Source: Martinezella tropici (GTDB taxonomy: Bacteria > Pseudomonadota > Alphaproteobacteria > Rhizobiales > Rhizobiaceae). From it: DNA of 64,000 nucleotides. Where the stretch lies: positions 806,001 to 870,000 of the forward strand of contig NZ_QMKK01000054.1 in the NCBI RefSeq assembly GCF_003287875.1, in the 5' to 3' direction. Below the pieces are notes generated by a model that did not search any database, was not told the origin of the DNA, and saw nothing but the letters and a program-made list of their open reading frames with translations. Shown here piece after piece: positions 8,299 through 17,181 of this stretch. The translations under genes were made by a program, and so were the position numbers. Each line of letters begins with the position of its first letter. Position 1 is the stretch's first letter.

Positions 8299-10829
8299 TG
8301 AACCGTATCCTGTCCACCCTTATCCTTCCTGCTCTTGCTATTCTCCTTGTTCTCTGGGGCCCTGCGGCCGCGCAGGCGCAGACCGCCCCCTTCGACATGT
8401 CGGGCGAGCGGCCCAAAGACGCATCGCCGACGGTGCCGCAGATCACTACACCCCGCACGACAGTACCACAGGCCGAACGGCCCAAGACGACGGCGCCTTC
8501 AGCCGCAATTCCTCCGGCCGTTGTACCTAAGGCCATTGCTCCACCGGTTACCCAGCCCCTGGTCGTGGCGCCGCCCGCCGCCATGCCGCAAACCGCTGCG
8601 CCGCAGGCCACAACGCCCGCCGCCCCGGCGCAGACAAGCCCACAGACAATGCCGAAGGCAAAACCGGCAGCCGCTGTCGCACCCACGCCATTTCGGCGTT
8701 ATGTCGTTCCCTTCGCCAAATTGCGATTGGAGGGGGAGGCCGATCGCAGGTCCTGGTCGATCTATCTGACGCCGGAACAGGCAGCCGCACCGGCGAGATT
8801 GAGCTTTGCCTATCAGAACGCCGTCGTCGTTGCTCCGGAGGCATCGCAGCTTACCGTCCTCTTGAACGATCGCGTAGTCCACCAACAGCAGATCGGCTCT
8901 TCCGACAGTGAATCGGATGTCACGTTCGACATCCCGCGCGGGCTCCTGCAACCCGGCGCCAATCTGCTGATCTTCGAGGCGGCGCAACGCCACCGCGTCG
9001 ATTGCGATATCCCCTCGACCTACGAGCTCTGGTCGGACATCGATCCCGCGAGAACCTATCTGAGCTTCGCCAGCAGTGAGGCGGAAAAATTGTCGACGAC
9101 CGATGCAATCCGCGCGATCGGCGTCGACGGAGCCGGCAAGACGCAGTTCAATCTTGTCGTGCCGGCGCTCGCACAACCCGGAACGACCAAGCCGATCCTC
9201 CGTCTCGCACAGGGCCTTGCACTCCTTAGCGGCATGCCGAACGAGATCTTCTCGTTCGATACGGACGCACTGCCCCCGCCCGGTTCCGGCAAAATGGCTG
9301 TTATCGTCGGCACGCCGGCGGAATTGCAACCGATCTTTGCCGTTCCGGCCTCGGCGCAGAATGGAGCTCTGGCGACGTTTGCGACCGATCCGCGCAGCGG
9401 TCAGCAGCTTTTGCTTATCAGCGGTCCATCCTGGCAGGCGATTTCCTCTGCGATCGATATGGTGGTTTCTCCGACCGACCGAGATCCCGATACCCGCCGG
9501 GATGTGCTGGTGACGCAACGATGGTCGGCTCCGGATGCGCCGCTGATCTACTCCGGCGCCAGCCTTTCCTTCGAGCAGCTGGGCATCAAGACCACCGAAT
9601 TCTCAGGGCGGCGCTTCCACACCAGCTTCAATGTGGCAATTCCATCCGATTTCTATGCCAACGCCTATGGGGAAGCCACCATCCTGCTTGACGCAGCCTA
9701 CGCCAGGGATGTGCGGCCGGGCAGCCATATCGACGTCTACGTCAACGGCAGCATCGCCACGACCAAGCCGATCACGGCGAGCGGAGGCGGCATCTTCCGG
9801 CAGTTGCCCGTCCGCATCACCATGCGCCATTTCAAGCCGGGCCTGAACACAATCACACTGGAAGCCATATTGCTCGCAGACGAGGATCGAGCCTGTACGC
9901 CTGCGGCAACATCGAGCACGACACCGCGTTTTGCATTGTTCGATACCAGCCAGTTCCGCGTGCCGGATTTTGCAAGGGTCGCACAGCGGCCCAACCTTGC
10001 CGCGTTTGCCGGTACCGGCTATCCCTACAATCGCAGCAGTGAACCGACCGCACTCTTCATCGACCGGGCGGATGCCGACACGCTATCTGCGGCCGCGACA
10101 CTCCTCGGTCGAATGGCGCTCGTTGCCGGACATCCCATCGGCGTGGACCCGACGGTCTCCTCAAACACCGTCGGGTCCAGCAATGCGCTGTTCATCGGCT
10201 CCGTCTCGCAACTGCCCTCGACGGTCCTCACGCAAATGAACATCGCCTCATCGACCCAGGTGGCATGGCGCCCGCCAGCCCCGGGGCAGACCGGCACGCC
10301 GGAGGCTTCCGTGACGATCGCCGATTGGCGCTCCCGTATCAGCGGCGGACTGCTGCAGGGGCAGATGGAACATTTCCAGCAATGGATGCATCGCAATTTC
10401 GATATCACGCTGAGCTCGCTGCGCTTCATGCCCAGCTCGGAGCAGGTGTTCACGCCATCGAACGCCAACAGCCTTCTGATCGCCCAGGAGGCAAATCCGA
10501 CCAATGATGCAACCTGGACCGCCGTGACCGCACCGAGCGCCCAAGACCTGCGCTCCGGTGTCGAGGCAATGACCATGCAGAGCACCTGGCCTGAGATCAG
10601 CGGTCGCATCACCGTCTATTCCGGCAAGACCGGAAAGATCGATACGGTCCCTATCAGCCGCTTCACCTTTGTCACAACCCAGCCCTGGTCGCTGACAAAC
10701 TATCGATTGATCGCTGCAAACTGGCTTTCCAGCAACATCCTGTCCTACGCACTTCTTTTTGTAGCCGCCTCTTTTCTGCTCGGCGTCAGCACGGCGAGCG
10801 TCCTTTCCAAGATCGGCAGGCGTGAATGA
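8298..10829 (+). CDS. bcsB: Cellulose synthase regulatory subunit BcsB
   Basis: Periplasmic, membrane-anchored partner of BcsA that guides the nascent glucan. The protein is 843 residues: signal peptide at about 1-27 (ending AAAQAQ), a Pro/Ala/Thr-rich low-complexity linker to about residue 125, then the BcsB beta-rich and flavodoxin-like repeats (RYVVPFAKLRLEG; later FSGRRFHTSFNVAIPSDFY), and a single C-terminal transmembrane helix (LSYALLFVAASFLLGV) that docks onto BcsA. The ATG at 8298 overlaps the bcsA stop; the frame is open further upstream inside bcsA but the signal peptide fixes this start. The last four bases overlap the bcsZ start (ATGA), indicating translational coupling. Confidence 0.95.
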   Translation: MNRILSTLILPALAILLVLWGPAAAQAQTAPFDMSGERPKDASPTVPQITTPRTTVPQAERPKTTAPSAAIPPAVVPKAIAPPVTQPLVVAPPAAMPQTAAPQATTPAAPAQTSPQTMPKAKPAAAVAPTPFRRYVVPFAKLRLEGEADRRSWSIYLTPEQAAAPARLSFAYQNAVVVAPEASQLTVLLNDRVVHQQQIGSSDSESDVTFDIPRGLLQPGANLLIFEAAQRHRVDCDIPSTYELWSDIDPARTYLSFASSEAEKLSTTDAIRAIGVDGAGKTQFNLVVPALAQPGTTKPILRLAQGLALLSGMPNEIFSFDTDALPPPGSGKMAVIVGTPAELQPIFAVPASAQNGALATFATDPRSGQQLLLISGPSWQAISSAIDMVVSPTDRDPDTRRDVLVTQRWSAPDAPLIYSGASLSFEQLGIKTTEFSGRRFHTSFNVAIPSDFYANAYGEATILLDAAYARDVRPGSHIDVYVNGSIATTKPITASGGGIFRQLPVRITMRHFKPGLNTITLEAILLADEDRACTPAATSSTTPRFALFDTSQFRVPDFARVAQRPNLAAFAGTGYPYNRSSEPTALFIDRADADTLSAAATLLGRMALVAGHPIGVDPTVSSNTVGSSNALFIGSVSQLPSTVLTQMNIASSTQVAWRPPAPGQTGTPEASVTIADWRSRISGGLLQGQMEHFQQWMHRNFDITLSSLRFMPSSEQVFTPSNANSLLIAQEANPTNDATWTAVTAPSAQDLRSGVEAMTMQSTWPEISGRITVYSGKTGKIDTVPISRFTFVTTQPWSLTNYRLIAANWLSSNILSYALLFVAASFLLGVSTASVLSKIGRRE

Positions 10830-11875
10830 GAGGCTGGCGCTCCCTTCTTGCGATCTGCACCGCAACCGCCCTGATGGTGGCCCAACCGGTCGCCGCTCAG
10901 CGCGCAGCGATCGATGCGCAAGCCTGGGCTGCCTATAAAGCGAAGTTTCTCGATCAGAACGGCCGTATCATCGACAATGGCAATAATGGTGTCAGCCACA
11001 GCGAAGGGCAAGGCTACGGTCTCCTTCTTGCCTATCTTGCCAATAGCCAGGCTGATTTCGAGCAGATCTGGTATTTTACCCGCACGGAACTCCTGCTCCG
11101 CGACGATGGTCTCGCCGTCTGGAAATGGGATCCGGCGGTCACACCTCACGTCACCGACACGAATGACGCCTCCGATGGCGACCTGTTGATCGCCTATGCC
11201 CTGGCGCTTGCGGGATCGGCCTGGGACAGGAAGGATTACCTGCAGGCGGCGGCGAATATGGCCAAGGCAATTCTCTCGCATGTAGTCGTCAATTCCGGAG
11301 GGCGGACGCTGCTCATCCCGGGTGTGGATGGGTATCTGCCGCCTGGGCGCAAGGATGGCCCCGTCATCAATCCGTCCTACTGGATCTTCGAAGCGTTTCC
11401 CGTCATGGCCCTGCTGGCGCCTTCCGATCGCTGGCGGAAGCTGAGCGACGATGGTCTGGCCCTGCTGCACACGATACAGTTCGGCCCACGCAAGCTCCCG
11501 GCCGATTGGATCAGCCTGAGGGCCAAGCCGGAGCCCGCCGACGGCTTCGAGGCGGAATTCGGCTATAATGCCGTCAGGATCCCGCTCTACCTGGCGCGAG
11601 CTGGCATAGACGACAAAGCCCTGCTCACGCGTCTGCGGCAAGGCATGAATGTCGAGGGAGATGTGCCGGCGACGATCGACCTTACAACCGGCAAGCCGAA
11701 GGACCTGCTTTCCGATCCCGGTTATGAAATTGTTAACCATGTTGTGGCGTGTGTGGTGAACGGAACAAAACTGCCAGCTTCGGTCAGGCAGTTCGCACCA
11801 TCGCTTTACTATCCAGCCACCTTGCAACTGCTGAGCCTGGCTTTCATCGCGGAGAAACACCCGGAGTGTTTATAA
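10826..11875 (+). CDS. bcsZ: Periplasmic endoglucanase BcsZ (GH8)
   Basis: Glycoside hydrolase family 8 enzyme of 349 residues that trims cellulose during export. A signal peptide (about 1-25, ending PVAAQ) sends it to the periplasm. The general acid is Glu60 in SHSEGQGYG, and the family signature ASDGDLLIAYALALAG is present near residues 114-129. Where E. coli BcsZ has the catalytic base in YDAIRV (Asp243), this protein reads GYNAVRIPLY, with Asn248 at that position. GH8 proteins with Asn here are grouped in subfamilies whose base lies elsewhere, so the catalytic set-up deserves a check. It overlaps bcsB by 4 bp and the following TPR gene by 10 bp. Confidence 0.92.
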   Translation: MRGWRSLLAICTATALMVAQPVAAQRAAIDAQAWAAYKAKFLDQNGRIIDNGNNGVSHSEGQGYGLLLAYLANSQADFEQIWYFTRTELLLRDDGLAVWKWDPAVTPHVTDTNDASDGDLLIAYALALAGSAWDRKDYLQAAANMAKAILSHVVVNSGGRTLLIPGVDGYLPPGRKDGPVINPSYWIFEAFPVMALLAPSDRWRKLSDDGLALLHTIQFGPRKLPADWISLRAKPEPADGFEAEFGYNAVRIPLYLARAGIDDKALLTRLRQGMNVEGDVPATIDLTTGKPKDLLSDPGYEIVNHVVACVVNGTKLPASVRQFAPSLYYPATLQLLSLAFIAEKHPECL

Positions 11876-14289
11876 AGTCCACCTTGATCATGGCTTTCAT
11901 GGCCGTCGCCATGGCGGGGTTCACGCTCGCGACGAAGGATCATGACTCGCCTGAGGACAAGATCAGGCTGGCAAAATCCAGTCGCCTGGAACCGCAGATC
12001 GCGCTCGCTGGGGAGATGGCGCGGGGCGACACCCCCGAACAGCCTGTCGACCTGCGGGCGCTTGCCGATCACATACAGGCAAACGCGCCTTCTGCGGTTC
12101 TCTCCGAGCCTTCGAGCACGCAGCAGGCGGGCTCGGCCGAACCGGACGTCGTCGCACAGACCACGCCGCCATCGCAATCACAGCCGCAGCCATCCTCGCA
12201 GCAACAGGGCGAGGCTCAACCAGGCAGTAACCCGCCCAAGGTGGATGAAAGCGCATTGCGCTATTTTGCCAGCCGTGGCGACAAGGCAAGGCTACAGGCC
12301 GAGATCTCGCGCCTGCAGGCGCTCTATCCCAATTGGACGCCGCCCGCCGATCCGCTGGCCGTCCCGCAAAATGGCGACAAGCAGCTCGAGGCCATGTGGC
12401 AGCTCTATTCGGAGGGCCGCTATGCAGAGGTGCGCAAGGCCATTGCCGATCGCCAGACGGCCGAAACCGGCTGGCAGCCGCCCACTGATCTCCTTGAGCG
12501 CCTCGAGATAGCGGAAGCCCGCACCCGCCTTGTCAACGCCTCCGACCTCAAGCAATACGCGACCGTGATCGCCGTCGGCGCCAATACGCCAAGCCTGCTG
12601 ACCTGCAGCGACATCGACATCCTCTGGCGCGTTGCCGAAGCCTTCATCCGCACGGATCGCGCCGCGCGCGGCCAGGATGCCTACAAATATATTCTAAAGA
12701 CCTGCACCAACCCGCAGGAAAGAATTGCCACCATTCAGAAGGCCGCGAGCCTGCTGTCGTATCAACCGATGCAGGAGCTGCTGGCGCTTGAAAAACCCGA
12801 CGGCAATGGTGGGCGGGAGTTCGACAGCATAAGGATCGATCTTGCCCGCCGTTTCGTGGCCCAGGGCAATGAAGACCCGAAGCTGACCATTGCACAGGAT
12901 TATCTGTCTCAGGTCGAGCGTATCGCCCGCAGCCAGGGCCTGGCATCGGATGATGCGCTCCTCGGCTGGTACTATCTGCGGCGCAGCAACTACGGCGATG
13001 CGGAACAATGGTTCAAAGCAGCACATGAGAAAAAGGATTCCGCAACGATCTCGCAGGGCCTGGCACTGGTTCTGATCGCCGATCACAAGCCGCAGGAAGC
13101 CGAAGACGTCATGTACAAATGGCGCAACGAATCCAAGGATGCGATGGCGACGTATCTCGCTGCGACCGCCAATCTGATGGCCTTGCAACCGCCCGCCAAT
13201 CTTGGCGAGGACGTGCTGCAGCGTGTTGCCGCTGAGATCGTGAAGGAGAAATATGTGCCGACGGCGCAGCAATTCGGCTGGTATGCCCGCACGCTCAATC
13301 AGCCGCAGGCGGCCGCCCGCTGGTTCGAGACGGCGCTGCGCTGGAAACCGGATGACGAACCTTCCGCCTATGGCCTCGCAATCACACGCGATCAGTTGAA
13401 TGACCGGCAGGGTGTCGCCGAGATCCAACGGCTTTGGGCCGGCCGCTCGCAGCGCATCGCCGTTCTCGGTGAGCCGGCGCCGCGCGCACCTGCCTCGGCA
13501 CCATTGCCCTCTCCCAACCAGGCGGCGCAGACAATACAGCAGGCATCACCGCAAGGAACGTCCCAGACAACACAACAGGGCAGCCCGCAATATACAGCGC
13601 CGGTCACTCCTCAAGCGGCGACTCAAGCCCCCATGGCGCAATCTAACGTCAACGCGCCGAATGCCACGCAGCCGCTCACGCCTGCTCGTCGAGCCCCGTC
13701 CGTCGACTATGCCGAACCGACACCCCGCACGAGAACGGCTGCGCGCGCAGCGCGACAGCCGTCCGGATGCACGACCACAACCAATGCAGAGCTGCTCACA
13801 CCGGCCAATGCCTTGTCGCGCGGCTGGTGCCTGATGAACCTCAATCGGCCGATGGAGGCGGTGGAAGCCTTCGGCGTCGCGTTGAACAATGCCGATCCCA
13901 AATCCCGGGAAGAGGCCGCCTATGGCCAGAGCCTCGCCTATCTCCGCGCCGGCCTCGCCAACAATGCGGCCGTTGCCGCGACCAAGGCCTCGATGAGCCA
14001 CCAACGTGCCGCCGAACTGCAGGTGGCGATACTCTCCGATCGGGCATTGTCAGCCTTCTCGGGCAAACGCTATCACGAGACGCTGCTCTATCTCGACCAG
14101 CGCGCGCAACTGCAACAGGAGCGGGTCGATCTCATGGTGCTACGCGGATACTGCTATCTCAATCTCAAAATGTACGACGACGCCGAACGCATCTTCACCG
14201 CCGTCGCCGCCACCGGCAACCGCGACGGCAGCCGCGGACTTAGAGACCTCATGCTCGCCAAGCATCCGCAGCCGGGGGGGGATTATTGA
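11866..14289 (+). CDS. TPR-repeat protein of the cellulose operon (BcsK/BcsC-like role)
   Basis: The product is 807 residues from a GTG start at 11866, chosen because GGAGAA lies 9 bases upstream and the resulting N-terminus (FIKSTLIMAFMAVAMAGF) is a proper signal anchor; the frame is open to 11749 but would then begin inside bcsZ. After a Ser/Gln/Pro-rich linker, helical tetratricopeptide-like repeats fill about residues 120-530, a second Gln/Ala/Pro linker follows at about 545-640, and more TPR-like helices end the protein (RAGLANNAAVAATKASM, YCYLNLKMYDDAERIFT). No outer-membrane barrel like that of BcsC is present. In type III bcs operons a TPR protein is thought to act as periplasmic scaffold; that role is inferred from position. 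Confidence 0.82.
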   Translation: MFIKSTLIMAFMAVAMAGFTLATKDHDSPEDKIRLAKSSRLEPQIALAGEMARGDTPEQPVDLRALADHIQANAPSAVLSEPSSTQQAGSAEPDVVAQTTPPSQSQPQPSSQQQGEAQPGSNPPKVDESALRYFASRGDKARLQAEISRLQALYPNWTPPADPLAVPQNGDKQLEAMWQLYSEGRYAEVRKAIADRQTAETGWQPPTDLLERLEIAEARTRLVNASDLKQYATVIAVGANTPSLLTCSDIDILWRVAEAFIRTDRAARGQDAYKYILKTCTNPQERIATIQKAASLLSYQPMQELLALEKPDGNGGREFDSIRIDLARRFVAQGNEDPKLTIAQDYLSQVERIARSQGLASDDALLGWYYLRRSNYGDAEQWFKAAHEKKDSATISQGLALVLIADHKPQEAEDVMYKWRNESKDAMATYLAATANLMALQPPANLGEDVLQRVAAEIVKEKYVPTAQQFGWYARTLNQPQAAARWFETALRWKPDDEPSAYGLAITRDQLNDRQGVAEIQRLWAGRSQRIAVLGEPAPRAPASAPLPSPNQAAQTIQQASPQGTSQTTQQGSPQYTAPVTPQAATQAPMAQSNVNAPNATQPLTPARRAPSVDYAEPTPRTRTAARAARQPSGCTTTTNAELLTPANALSRGWCLMNLNRPMEAVEAFGVALNNADPKSREEAAYGQSLAYLRAGLANNAAVAATKASMSHQRAAELQVAILSDRALSAFSGKRYHETLLYLDQRAQLQQERVDLMVLRGYCYLNLKMYDDAERIFTAVAATGNRDGSRGLRDLMLAKHPQPGGDY

Positions 14290-14337
14290 GGCCAGCGGTA
14301 TCACCAGCCCCACTGGCAAGCACAAACAAGTGCGCCT

Positions 14338-15258
14338 TCACGGCACCTGCGCCCCGGTCGCCGTCGTGTAGATCCGATAAAGCGATTGCGTCGCAGTGAT
14401 AAACAGCTGATTGCGGCGCGGACCACCGAAAGTCAGATTGGCGACCGTCTGGGGTATTTTGATCTTGCCGATCAGGGTGCCGTCAGGCGCGACGCAGTGG
14501 ATGCCGTCGCCGGCACTGGTCCAGATGTTGCCATCGATATCGGCGCGGAAACCGTCCGGTATGCCGGTATCGATGTTGCAGAAGACCCGGCCGTTTGCGA
14601 GTTTCTTCCCATCGACGACATCGAAGACGCGGATGTGGCGCGGGGCGCTGATGTCGTGGCTGGCGGCGGAGTCGGCAACATAGAGCTTCGTCTCGTCGGG
14701 AGAAAATGCCAGGCCGTTCGGCTGGCGGAAATCGTCGACGACGACGTCCAATTCGCCTGTCAACGGATGAAGCCTGTAGACGTTGCGGGTCGCCTGCTCT
14801 GGCTCCGCCTTGTAGCCCTCGTAGTTCGACAGGATGCCATAGGTCGGATCGGTGAACCAGATGGATCCGTCGGAACGAACGATCACGTCGTTCGGCGAAT
14901 TCAGGCGCTTGCCCTTGTAGCTGTCGGCAAGCACCGTGATCGAACCGTTGATTTCCGTGCGTGTGACCCGGCGGCCACCATGTTCGCAGGATATCAATCG
15001 CCCCTGCCGGTCGCGCGTGTTGCCGTTGGCGAAATTCGACGGCGCGCGGAAGATCGAGACGCCGCCGCCCGGCACCCAGCGCAGCATGCGCTCATTGGGA
15101 ATGTCGCTCCAGATCAGGCATCCGGTATCGGCAAACCAGACAGGTCCTTCCGCCCAGCGGCAGTCCGAATAAAGCTCCTCCAGCCCGGCACTTGGAACAA
15201 TGAGGTTCCGGAAACGGGTATCGTAGATTTCGTAAAGGGACGAGGAGTCGTTCGACAT
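14338..15258 (-). CDS. SMP-30/gluconolactonase family protein
   Basis: Six-bladed beta-propeller hydrolase of 306 residues that probably opens a sugar lactone. Family motifs are seen in order: AEGPVW near residue 37 (Glu metal ligand), NSPNDVIV near 120, QPNGLAFSPDE near 177 (Asn ligand) and DGFRADIDGNIW near 235 (Asp ligand). No signal peptide, so it acts in the cytoplasm. It is the last gene of a leftward operon that begins with a sugar-binding protein at 19766, and follows a permease gene after 31 bp. This suggests the imported sugar is oxidised to a lactone and then hydrolysed. The oxidoreductase that would make the lactone is not in this operon. Confidence 0.85.
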   Translation of the reverse strand: MSNDSSSLYEIYDTRFRNLIVPSAGLEELYSDCRWAEGPVWFADTGCLIWSDIPNERMLRWVPGGGVSIFRAPSNFANGNTRDRQGRLISCEHGGRRVTRTEINGSITVLADSYKGKRLNSPNDVIVRSDGSIWFTDPTYGILSNYEGYKAEPEQATRNVYRLHPLTGELDVVVDDFRQPNGLAFSPDETKLYVADSAASHDISAPRHIRVFDVVDGKKLANGRVFCNIDTGIPDGFRADIDGNIWTSAGDGIHCVAPDGTLIGKIKIPQTVANLTFGGPRRNQLFITATQSLYRIYTTATGAQVP

Positions 15259-15289
15259 TTGATTGTCCTAAAACTGCTGGAGAACAGTG

Positions 15290-16240
15290 TCAGCGCCCGC
15301 CGATGGGGCGGCCGCCTGCAACGAGAATGACGGCAATGATGATGAGGCCGGTCAGAATGAGCCTCGGCCCGGCGCCGAAGCCGTAGGTGTTCAGCATCGA
15401 GACCACCAGGAACATGAAAAGCGACGCGCCCCATATGCCCGGCACGTTCGAATCGCCGCCGGCGACCGCCGTTCCGCCGATGATAACGACGGCGATCGAC
15501 ATCAGCAGATATTCGGCCCCCATGTTCAAAGCGGCGCCGCCGGAAAAACTCGCGAGCAGATAGCCGCAGATCGAGGCGAGCACAGCGCAAAGCACATAGG
15601 TTGCAAGCCGTGTTCCGTCGACAGGAATGCCCGCCATGCGCGCCGCGAACATGCTCTGCCCGATTGCCGATATCCAGCGGCCATAGATCGTCCGCTCCAA
15701 AAGCACCCAGGCAACGACCGAGAGCAGAAGAGCGACAATCGCGACATTCGGCACACCGAGGAAACCGGACGTGGTGAAATCGGCCAGTTGATCCGGCGGC
15801 TTGATGCGCAGGCCGCGATTGCTCCAGATGGCGGTCGACTGGACGATGAAGCTCATCGAGAGTGTCGCGATGATGGGCGGGATGCGCAAAAGCTTGATCA
15901 GGGCATAATTGCCGATACCGATGCCAAGGCCAATGAGGATCGACACCAAGAGACCGGGCACGATCATGCCGTCCTCGACATTCATCAGCTTGAGCGCGAC
16001 CGTGCCGGCAAGCGTCATCGTGGCAGGTACCGACAGATCGATATTGCCCGGTCCGAGCGTAATGACGAACATCTGGCCGATGCCGACGATCACGGAAAAA
16101 GCGGCGAAGGTCAGCGCTGCCTGCGAGAGGCCGATGGAGCTCGCGCCGCCCGTGAAGAGCACGGTGACGAGCCAAACGATGATGGTGGCGAAGAAGGACC
16201 AGATCCAGGGCTTCCGGCCAAGCACGCGAAAAGCGATCAT
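15290..16240 (-). CDS. Sugar ABC transporter permease (RbsC/BPD_transp_2 family)
   Basis: Inner-membrane permease of 316 residues with about eight to ten hydrophobic segments, in the ribose/xylose-type (CUT2) family. The family signature around GMTFVILTLGIDLSVG is represented by GQMFVITLGPGNIDLSVP near residue 80. The start codon overlaps the stop of the preceding permease gene (ATGA at 16237-16240). It forms a heterodimeric channel with that second permease rather than a homodimer, which is common in rhizobial CUT2 systems. The sugar cannot be named from sequence. Confidence 0.88.
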   Translation of the reverse strand: MIAFRVLGRKPWIWSFFATIIVWLVTVLFTGGASSIGLSQAALTFAAFSVIVGIGQMFVITLGPGNIDLSVPATMTLAGTVALKLMNVEDGMIVPGLLVSILIGLGIGIGNYALIKLLRIPPIIATLSMSFIVQSTAIWSNRGLRIKPPDQLADFTTSGFLGVPNVAIVALLLSVVAWVLLERTIYGRWISAIGQSMFAARMAGIPVDGTRLATYVLCAVLASICGYLLASFSGGAALNMGAEYLLMSIAVVIIGGTAVAGGDSNVPGIWGASLFMFLVVSMLNTYGFGAGPRLILTGLIIIAVILVAGGRPIGGR

Positions 16241-17181
16241 GATTGTTTCTCCCGCTTTTCAACGCGGTTGAGCAAGAGCCGTAGCGCCAGCACGATGATC
16301 AGGATGGCGCCCTGGGCACCGATTTGCCAATCCGGCGAGATCCGCAGAAACGACAGGAACGAACCTGCCAAGGTCAGGGTCAGTGCACCGATTACGGCCC
16401 CTATCGGGGAAACGCGGCCGCCTATGAATTCCCCGCCTCCAAGGATGACGCCGGCAATCGACAGAAGCGTATAGCGCAACGCGATATTTGCATCCGCCGA
16501 GGTGGTAAGCCCGACCAGCGCGATGCCCGATAGCACCGCAAAGAGGCCGGCCAGCCCATAGGCTGCCGCACGCAGGGCGACGACGGACCAGCCGGCCCGC
16601 TCAAGCGAACGTTGATTGCCGCCGACGCCACGGATCAGCACGCCGAAGGAAGAGCGCATGACGATCAGGTGGGACATCAGCGCGATGACGACGCTCGCAA
16701 CGATCGCCATAGGAACCAACGGTGGCTTCGAGGTCATCAGCCAGCGGGCCCAGTCGGGCGCCGTGCCACCCGGCGCGGGAAGCAGCAGCACCGCAAAGCC
16801 GCCCCAGACGAAGCTCATGCCGAGGGTGACGACGATCGACGGCAGGTCCCTGACATAGATGATCACCCCTATGATGGCGTAAACGGCGATTGCCGCGGCG
16901 AGAATGAGGATGCCCAGGAGCGGTGACGAATGAAGATAGGTCGCCGCCACGCAAGCGGTGAAGCTGACGAATGTTCCCATCGACAGATCGAGATCGTTCA
17001 CCGACATGATCATCATCTGGGCGATCGTCGCGAGCGCAATCGGGACGGCGAGATTGAAGAGCAGATTGAGCCCGATATAGCTCATGGCCCGCGGCTGGAG
17101 ATAGAAGACCGCGATCAGCAAGACAGCAAGCGACAGCGCGGGGATAAGCAGGCGCAAGGTGGTGGACGATGGACGGATCAT
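16237..17181 (-). CDS. Sugar ABC transporter permease (RbsC/BPD_transp_2 family)
   Basis: Second CUT2-type permease of 314 residues. The ATG at 17181 starts MIRPSSTTLRLL and is followed by hydrophobic segments; its start overlaps the ATPase stop (ATGA). The family signature reads MMIMSVNDLDLSMGTFVS near residue 75. A longer frame to 17289 lies wholly inside the ATPase gene and encodes an Arg/Cys-rich sequence unlike a permease, so I reject it. It pairs with the downstream permease. Confidence 0.88.
   Translation of the reverse strand: MIRPSSTTLRLLIPALSLAVLLIAVFYLQPRAMSYIGLNLLFNLAVPIALATIAQMMIMSVNDLDLSMGTFVSFTACVAATYLHSSPLLGILILAAAIAVYAIIGVIIYVRDLPSIVVTLGMSFVWGGFAVLLLPAPGGTAPDWARWLMTSKPPLVPMAIVASVVIALMSHLIVMRSSFGVLIRGVGGNQRSLERAGWSVVALRAAAYGLAGLFAVLSGIALVGLTTSADANIALRYTLLSIAGVILGGGEFIGGRVSPIGAVIGALTLTLAGSFLSFLRISPDWQIGAQGAILIIVLALRLLLNRVEKREKQS

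Noticed and set aside
11749..11865. Upstream extension of the TPR gene to 11749
   Set aside because: Would lie inside bcsZ and put a polar sequence before the signal anchor; the GTG at 11866 has a well-spaced ribosome-binding site.
15287..16474. 395-codon + strand frame opposite the permease genes
   Set aside because: Same antisense-of-permease composition artefact.
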